A stretch of 64,000 nt of DNA from assembly GCF_029626235.1 (NCBI RefSeq), contig NZ_JARUBO010000005.1:6420001-6484000 (forward strand), written 5' to 3'. Shown here piece by piece: positions 40,401-49,400 of this stretch. Positions within the stretch are counted from its first letter, which is position 1; every line of letters starts with the position of its first letter. A program made the translations under genes and the position numbers. This DNA comes from Micromonospora sp. WMMD1120 (GTDB taxonomy: Bacteria > Actinomycetota > Actinomycetes > Mycobacteriales > Micromonosporaceae). The notes beneath the pieces are model-generated. The model saw only the letters and a program-made list of their open reading frames with translations. It made no database searches and had not been told where the DNA came from.

Positions 40401-43400
40401 TCCAGGTCGGCGGCGGAGGCCGGGTCGAGGACGTAGCGCCGGCCCGGCGTCAGCTCGGCGAAGCCGGCCCCGAACCCGGCCACCACCAGGTCCGGCCGGT
40501 CGTCACCGTCGCCGAGCACCAGCACCCGGCGGGGCGCCGGACCCGGCTCCACCGGGGGCGCGGGCTGCCACCGGGGTACGAGCAGACGGCGGCGCACGTC
40601 GTCGACGTCGACGGTCAGCGGCCGGGCGGCGAGGCCGCTGACGACCGTGGTCACCTGTCCCCGGTCGTCGGTCAACCGGATGTCGAACCGGCCCCCGGCG
40701 GCCCGGGTCGCGTACGCGTACCCGCTCGGCGCGGCCGGGGCGAGGACCCGCACCTCCCGTACGGCGAACGGCACCAGCGGCCCGCCGTCCCCGCCGGTGC
40801 CCTCCAGCAGGCCGGACACCGCCTGGAAGGCCCCGTCGAGGAGCACGGGGTGCAGCGCCATGCGCGTCGTGTCGACGCCCGCGACGGCGGGCAGCCGCAG
40901 CCGTGCGACGGCCTCGCCGTCGCCCCGCCAGAGGCGCTCGACCACCCGGAACGCGGGGCCGTAGTCCGCCGCGTCGGAGCGGAAGCGTCGATAGACCTCC
41001 GCGCCCTCGACGGTGCCGCTGGCCCGCCCGGTGATCGCGGTGACGTCGACGGGGTCCGCCGCCGCCGCGCCGCCGCCGAGGACGACGGTGGCCATGGCGT
41101 GCACGACGGGGTCGACGCCGGTGCGGAACTCGACCCGGACGGTGCCCGGGTGCCGGCCCGGCGTCAGTGCCACGTCCACTGTGACCGGTTCCGCGCCGAC
41201 CACTATCGGACGGGCCCACAGCAGGTCACCCACGGCGGTGGCCGACCGACCGTCGGGGTCGGCGAGTTCGGCGGCGGCGCGGGCCACCTCGGCGTACGCG
41301 GCGCCGGGCAGCGTGGCCCGCCCGGCGATGACGTGGTCGGCGAGCCAGTGGGCGTCGCGGCGCAGCACGACCCGGAACCGCGTCTCCTGCGGTGTCGAGC
41401 AGTCCTCGTCGATGAGCGGATGCGGGCGCTCGGGTCCGGTGGCCGCCACGGCGGGCAACCAGTACCGGTCCTCGGCGAACGGGTAGCCGGGCAGCGGAAT
41501 CCGGCGCGGGGCGGAGTGCAGCACCGTCCAGTCGGGCTCCCGGCCGTCCAGCCAGGCCCGCGCCGCCTCCGTCGCGGACGCCGGCGGCTCACCGGTACGG
41601 CGGTGCGCGCCGGCCGGCACCCGGGCACGCCACACCGCCGACGGGTCGGCCCCGCCGGCGAAGTCGCGGAGCAGGCCGGCCAGTTCGTCGACGTCGGCGG
41701 TGACGATGGCCAGGCGTTCCGGCAGGGAGTCGCGTCCGGTCTGCAGCGTGTACGCCAGGTCGGCCAGCTCGGGCAGCCCGTCCGGCGCCGTCGCCGTGGC
41801 GGACAGCTCGGTCACCGTGACCTCGGGCGCTGGCGGTGGACCGGCCACCGCCAGCCGCCGGCCGATCTCGGCCATGGTGACCGGGTCCGCGCCGAGTTCG
41901 GTCAGTGGCGCGTGCACGTCGACGTCCGCCACGTCGACCGAGAGCACCTCGGCGACGGTGGCGCGTACGCGGGTGACGCCGGCCCCGGGCTGGGCGCGCA
42001 GCACGTCGGCGAGCCGTCCGGCCGCGCACCGCAGCCGCTCCTCGGTACGGGCGGAGAGCACGACGGCCTGGGGTCGGGGGGTCGCCGCCGGACGGGGCGG
42101 CACGGGCGGGTGCTCCTCGACCACGACGTGGGCGTTGCTGCCGCCGAACCCGAAGGAGGACACGCCGGCGCGGCGGGGCACGCCCGGGGGTGAGGCCCAC
42201 TCGCGGGTCGTGTCGACGAGGTGGAACGGCCCGTCGTCGAGCCGCAGCAGCGGGTTCGGGTCGGTGAGGTGGAGCAGTCCCGGCAGGGTCCGGTGCCGCA
42301 TCGAGAGGATGACGTGCACCAGACCGGCCAGCCCGGAGGCGGCCTCCAGGTGACCGATGCGGGTCTTGACGGTGCCGAGTCCGCACCACGCGCCGGACGG
42401 CACCGGGTGGCCGGTGCGCTCCGACCAGAGCCGGATGGCCTGGCGCAGGCCGTCGACCTCCACCGGGTCACCGAGTTCGGTGCCGGTGCCGTGCGTCTCC
42501 AGGTAGGAGATGGACTCGGGGGTCACGCCGGCGCGTACCCAGGCGGTGGCCACCACGTCGGCCTGGGCGTCGGCGTTGGGCGACGTCGGTGAGCCGGCCC
42601 GGCCGCCGTGGTTGACGGCGGAGCCACGCAGCACCGCGTACACGTGGTCGCCGTCGCGCAGCGCGGCGGACAGCGGCTTGAGGACCAGGGCCAGGACGCC
42701 CTCGCCGCGCACGTACCCGTCGGCGGCGCTGTCGAAGGTGCGGCACCGGCCGGTCGGCGAGTTCACGCCCATCTGGCTGGTCACCACGTGGTATGTCGGC
42801 GTGAGGATCAGGTTGCAGCCACCGACCACGGCGGCGTCGCAGTCGCCGTGCCGGATCGCGGTGAGCGCCCGGTGCACCGCGACGAGCGACGACGAGCAGG
42901 CGGTGTTCACCACCTCGCTCGGGCCGCGCAGGCCGAGCAGGTAGGACACCCGGTTGGCCAGCATGGTCAGCTCGGTACCGGTGCCCACCTGGGGTTCGCT
43001 CACCCCCTGCGCGCGCAGCAACTCCTGGTAGTCGCTGAACTGCGCGCCCACGTAGACGCCGGTGCGGGTGCCGGACAGCGCGGAGGGTCGCCAGCCGGCG
43101 TCCTCCACGGCGGACCAGGCGGCCTGGAGCAGCAGCCGCTGCTGGGGGTCCATCAGCTCCGCCTCGCGGCCGGACACCCCGAAGAAGCGGGCGTCGAAGG
43201 TGTCGACGCCGGGCAGGAAGCCACCCCAGCGCGACCGGGTACGGCCCGCGCCGAAGCGGTCCGGCGAGTACACCGACCGCCAGTCCCAGCGCTCGGGTGG
43301 CACCTCGCCGACGAGGTCGTCGCCGTCGCGCACGTGCCGCCAGAAGGCGTGCAGATCGGCCGAGCCGGGCAGCCGTCCGGCCATGCCGACGACGGCGACC

Positions 43401-46400
43401 GGTTCCACAGCCCCGCTGGCGGGATGCTCGGCAGCGGGCGACGGCGCGGGCGGCTCGCCGCTGGTCAGCGGCGCGGGCACCGGCACTGACGGAACCTCAT
43501 CGACAGGCGGGGCGGCCGCGAACCCGGCGCGGACCGCCGCGCCCTCCGACTCGACCAGGTACTCGGCCACCTTCCGCAGGGTGCTGCGACTGAAGAACAC
43601 AGTCGGTGACAGCGTCACCCGGAAGCGTTCGCTCAGCCGGTCCGCGAAGTCCTTGAGGCTGAGCGAGTCGAAGCCGAACTCGCCCAGCCCCTCGTCCGGG
43701 GGCAACCCGCCGGCCTCGACGACCGCCGGGGTGTGCTCCAGCCGCAGCAGCGCGGCGGCGAGCGTACGGACCTCGGCGAGGACCCGGTCCAGCAGGTCGT
43801 CGGCGGAGGCGGCGGCGACGCCGGAGGGCGCGGCGGGGCCGGCGACGCCGGGCGGCGGCGCAGCCGGCGGGTCGAGCTGGGCGGTCAACCGGCGGACCCC
43901 GGCCGGGGTGCCGGCGACGATCAGGCGTCGTCCTCCGCCACCGGCCAACACCCTGTCGAACGCTGCCAGGCCCTGCGCGGTGTCGATGGCCGTGAGGTCG
44001 CCGTGGCCGGTGTAGAGCTGCCGGCTCGTGTCGACGAGGCGCATGCCGCCGTCGGCCCACGGCCCCCACTGCGCCACGACGGTGGCGCCGCGCCGCAGCC
44101 CCCGTTCGCGCATCCGCTCGCGCCAGTCACCGAAACCGTCCAGGAAGCGGTTGGCGACGGAGTAGTCGCACTCGCCGAAGTCACCGACCACCGAGGACGC
44201 CGACGAGAACAGCACGAAGGCGTCCAGCGGGTTCGTCGCGGTGGCCGCGTCCAGCACCGCCGTACCGATGGTCTTGGCGCGCAGCGTGGCCTCGACCGTC
44301 GCCCACTGGCGTTCGTGCAGGGCCCGCTGGTCCAGCGCTCCGGCCGCGTGCACCACCACCGAGACGGGCCCCGCCCCGGCCTGGAAGTCGGCGAGCGCCG
44401 TGGACACCTGGACGGGGTCGGCGACGTCCACCGGGGCGTACCGGGGCCGGACCGCGCCCAGGCGGGTCAGGTCGGCCAGGTCCCGCTCGATGCGGGCGTC
44501 CAGCGGGGAGCGGCCGAGCAGCAGCAACCGGGCGCCGTAGCGTCCGGCGAGGTGGCGGGCCACCAGGCGACCCAGGCCACCGCCGCCGCCGGTCACCACG
44601 CAGGGGGCTCCGGGCCGGATCACCACCGGCTGGCCGGTGGGCGGGGCCGGCGCTGGCCGCAGGATCGGCACCGTCCGCTCGGAGCCGTGCCGGCGGACCT
44701 CGGGCAGCGTGGCGTGCGGCCACTCCGCGACCGCCGCCCGGGCGACGGCGGCGGGGTCGTCGGTGTCGGCGACGTCCACCACTGTCAGCGACACGTGGGG
44801 CGCGGCCAGCCGCAACGACCGACCCAGCGGGCCGAGCGCCGCGACGCAGGGGTCCGGGCCGCTGCCGGGCCGCCGGCCGGCGGCCACGACGAACCGCACG
44901 GGGTACGGCGACGCGGCCGCCGCCCGGACCGCCCGCAGCACGGGCAGGGTGCTGGCGGTCAGGTCCCGTGCCACCCGGCGCGGATCGCCGCTGTCCTCGC
45001 CGATGGACGGCGGCACCAGGAACAGCACCCCGTCGAACCGGTCTCCGGCGCTCTCCAGGAGTGCGCTGTCACCCTCGACGGCCAGCGCACCGATCAGCGC
45101 CCGAGCGGCGGCACACTCCCGCGCGCCGCCGAGCAGCAGTGTCCGGCCCGGGGTCACCGGCGGGGCCGGCGCGGGCGCGGGCTGCCAGCCCGACTCCAGA
45201 AGGTGGACGGTCGCGGCGGCCGGGTCCGCCGCCGGCGCGGCGGCGGGCGGCGCGGCAGCGGGCGGCGCGGCAGCGGGCGGCGCGGCAGCGGCCCGAACGG
45301 TGGCGGCCGGCGCGGCGGCGGGCGACGCCGGGGCGGCCCAGTAGCGTTCGCCCGCGAATGGGTAGGTGGGCAGCGGAACCACTCGTCCGGCCCCGGCCGT
45401 CGTCGTCCAGTCGACCGTCGCGCCGGCGCACCAGGCGCGGGCGATCCCGTCGGCGTCGGACACGCCGGACGGGGTCGGTGGAGCGGCCGTCGGGTCGGCG
45501 GTGCCGCGCAGCACGCCGGGCACGTCGTTCTCGCCGGCGGCGAAGCGACGCAGACGGTCGGCGAGGACGGCCGTGTCCGGGGCGCCGACGACGAGCCGTT
45601 CCGCGAAGACGCTGCGCCGGGTCCGCAGGGTGAGCGCGACGTCGGCGAGCCGGGGCGCGGGCGGGCCGGCGGCGGGGTCGACGTGGTCGGCGAGTACGCG
45701 CGCGTACCGGCGCAGCGCCGCGTCGTCCCGGGCGGAGATCGGGACGAGCACCTCCTCCGTGCCGTCGCCCGCGGCGGTCTGCGCCGTCGGTGGGGCCTCC
45801 TGCACCAGCAGCATCGCGTTGGTTCCGCTGAAACCGAACGCGCTGACGGTGGCCCGCCGTGGCCGGTCCGCCGACGCGGGCCACGGGACCGGGCTGGTCG
45901 GCACGTAGAACGGACTGGAGGCGAAGTCGATGTACGCGTTGGCCTCCCGGTACGCCGCCTGCGGCGGGATGACACCGTGCCGCATCGCCATCAGCACCTT
46001 GATCAGGCCGGCGAGCCCGGAGGCGCCCACCGTGTGCCCGATGTTGGCCTTCACCGAGCCGATGGCGGCGAACTGGCGGCGCTGGGTGTGCCGGCGGAAC
46101 GCGTCGGTCAGCGCGGTCACCTCGATCGGGTCACCCAGCTCGGTGCCGGTGCCGTGGGCCTCCACGAAGCCGACGGTGTCCGGGGCGACGCCGCTGCGGG
46201 CGTACAGCTCGGTGGCGAGGGCGGTCTGCGAGCGGGCGTTCGGTGCGGTGAACCCGTTGGTACGGCCGTCGTGGTTGATCGCCGTGCCCTTGATCACGCC
46301 GTAGATGTGGTCGCCGTCGCGGTGCGCCGCGGCGAGGGGTTTGAGCACCACGGCGGCCACCCCCTCGCCGGGCAGGAAGCCGTCGGCGTCCGCGTCGAAG

Positions 46401-49400
46401 GGGCGGCAGGAGTGCTCCGGCGACAGCACCCCGAGCTGGGACATGTGCACGAAGAAGCGCGGCGTGGTGGCGATGAAGACGCCACCGGCCAGGGCCAGCT
46501 CGCTCTCCCCGGCGAGCAGGCTCTGACAGGCGAGGTGGACCGCGACGAGGGAGGACGAGCAGGCCGTGTCGACGGCGAGGTTCGGCCCGGCCAGGTCGAG
46601 GAAGTACGAGATCCGGCCGGAGAGCGTCGAGGTCTGGTTGTTCAGCAACGTCGTCGGGCCGTGCGCGACGTCGTGGTCCTCCTGGAGCGCGTCGTAGTCG
46701 CCGCCGATGCTGCCGACGAACACACCGCAGCGGCGACCGGCGGCCGACGCGGCGTAACCGGAGTCCTCCAGCGCGTTCCACGCCTCCTGGAGGAACAGCC
46801 GGTGCTGCGGGTCGGAGACCTCGGCGTCCCGGCCGGACATGCTGAAGAACAGCGCGTCGAACCGCTCGATGTCGTCGAGGAAGCCGCCCTGCCGGCAGTA
46901 GGTGGTGTCGGTCCGGGAGCGGTCCGGGTCGTGGAACCGCTCGACGTCCCACCTGTTCACCGGCACGTCCCGGAAGAGGGTGCGCCCGTGCACGAGGTTG
47001 TCCCAGTACTCTTCCGCGTCGGCGCTGCCCGGGAACGTGCACGACAGGCCGATGACGGCCACGTCCCGGTCGGCCGGCTCGACGACGGCCCCGGACGGCG
47101 TCGGGGCGGGACGGTGGACGGGCGCCGGGTCGGGCGGCGTCTGCCCGACGGGTCGGGAAGCCGCCGTGGGATGGGTCCGCAGGACGTGCGCGGCGAGGTC
47201 GCCGACGGTGATGTGCGCGTAGAGGTCCGGCGTACGCAGGCCGGTGCCGAGCGCGTCGTTGATCCGGTTGACCAGTTCCGCGGCGATCAGCGAGTCCACA
47301 CCGTACTCGGCGAACGGTGTGTCGTCGGCGAGGTGGGCGGCGTCGGTCTCCAGCGCCAGGGCGAGGCAGGCGCGGATCTGCTCGCGTACCCCGGTCCCGG
47401 GTTCGGTGGTCGCGACCGGCGCGGCGGTCGCGACCACCCGGACCGGCGGGGCCGTCGTTTCCGCGGGCGCGGCCGGCTCGGCGCCGGCCACGGCGGCGGG
47501 CTGCTGTGCGATGACGACGTTCTGACCGACGCCCCGGCCCGGCCGTGGCGGCGGGCCGAGGACCAGCACGTCGGTCAGGCCGGCGTCGCGCAGCACGTCC
47601 CGCCAGCCGTCCACGGGGACCACCGGGGAGTACGGCAGCCGGAGGTCGGCGTCCTCGTAGCGCCACCAGCCGTCGAGCTGTCCGACGATCATGGCGATGA
47701 CGTCGACGGTGGTGGACAGCTCGTTGAGCACCAACCAGCCACCGGGCCGCAGCAGCCGGCACAGGTTCGCGACGGTACGCCGCACGTCCGAGGTGGCGTG
47801 CAGCACGTTGGTGGCGACCACCACGTCGATCCCGCCGGCCGGATACCCCTGGGTGGTGACGTCGCGGTCGACGTCCAGGGTGCCGAACTCGGCGTACGGG
47901 GTGGCCGCCCCGAACTCGTGCGCCCCGAACTTCGCCATGGCCAGCGACACGTCGGTGTAGTGGTACCGCAGCCGCGCGGCGTGCCGACCGACCGCCGCGA
48001 AGACCCGACGGCTGGTGCCTCCGGTGCCGGCGCCCACCTCGACGATCTCGACCCGTTCGCCCGGGGCGAGCCGGGTCGCGCGATGCTCCAGGTAACTGTC
48101 GACGGCCCAGGCGACGGTGTCGTTGCACAGGTCGGCCATGGTGTGCCCCTGGTACAACGGCTGGATGAGCGCGAAGGAGGAGCCCGGGAAGAGCACGTCG
48201 GTCGCCGGGATCTCGTCGCGGAGCACCCTGGCGTACGCGTCGAAACAGACGCCGAGCAGCCGGGTGAAGGGTTCCGCCTCGCGGTAGGCCGCGTCCAGCC
48301 GGGCGCGTTCGGCGGCGAGTTCGGCGGCGGTCGGCACCGGCCGGACCAGCGCGACGGTGTCACCGGTCAGCTCGACGGTCCCGGACCGGTTCAGCATGTC
48401 GAGCAGCGCGTCCCATTGCCGGCGGTGCCGGGCGGCGACACCGAGCCGGGCCACCGCCGCCTCGACCGGGACGCCCGGTCCACCGGCGTCCAGCGCCCCG
48501 TTGTCGACGAGCATCCGCGCGATGCTGTCGTGCGCCCACCGGCGCAGCTCGTCGTGCGCGCGCTCGTGCAGGTCGCGCTCGGCCGCTCCGAGCCGGGGCG
48601 CCTTCTCCGGTGGGAGCAGCCGGGACGGCGCGTCCGGGGCGGTCGCCCGGCCCGCGTCGGTACGGGCCGGCGGCGTCGACCCGGTGGCGGGCGCGCCGAT
48701 CCAGTGGCTCTCCTCGGCGAACGGGTAGGTGGGCAGCGGCACCCGGTGCCGCCGCTGGCCCTCCCACAGCCGGTCCCAGGGGACCTCGCCGCCGCTGACG
48801 TACTCGGCGGCGAGTGCCCGCAGCCCGTCGGTGCCGGGCCCGGCGTCGGTCGCGACGACCCGGCCCGCCGGGTCGCCATCGCGCACGGCCGCGCGCAACG
48901 CCGCCCGCAGGTCGTCGGGGTCCCGGGCGAGGACCGCGAGCCGGTGCGCGAAGTGCGCGCGACCGGTCTGCAGGGTGTACGCGACGTCCGCCAACGGGTG
49001 CCGGTCACCGTCGCGCTCCGCCCAGCCGAGCAGGTCCGCCACCCGTCGGGCGAGGTCGGCCGGACGCCGCCCGGAGATCGGCACCAACACCCCGGCCGGG
49101 TCGTCGGCGCTCCGCGCGACCGGTGACCGCCGGGGCGGCTCCTCGATCACGACGTGGGCGTTGGTGCCGCCGAATCCGAACGAGTTCACGCCGGCCCGCA
49201 GCGGCGTCCCGGGCGGGGCCGGCCACGGCAGGGGGCGCGCGGTGAGCCGGAACGGTGTGCCCGGGAGGTCGGTGTCACCGTCCGGGTCACCGGTGATCGT
49301 GGGTGGGATCTCCCGGTGCCGCATGGCCAGCAGCACCTTCGCCACCGCCGCCACGCCGGCCGCCGCGATGGCGTGACCGATGTTGCCCTTGTGGGTGCCG

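Noticed and set aside
45235..45300. Short 15-bp tandem repeats resembling a repeat array
   Set aside because: They encode a Pro/Ala linker (PPAAA repeats) between KS and KR in protein A, common in multidomain PKSs, and not a CRISPR or regulatory array.
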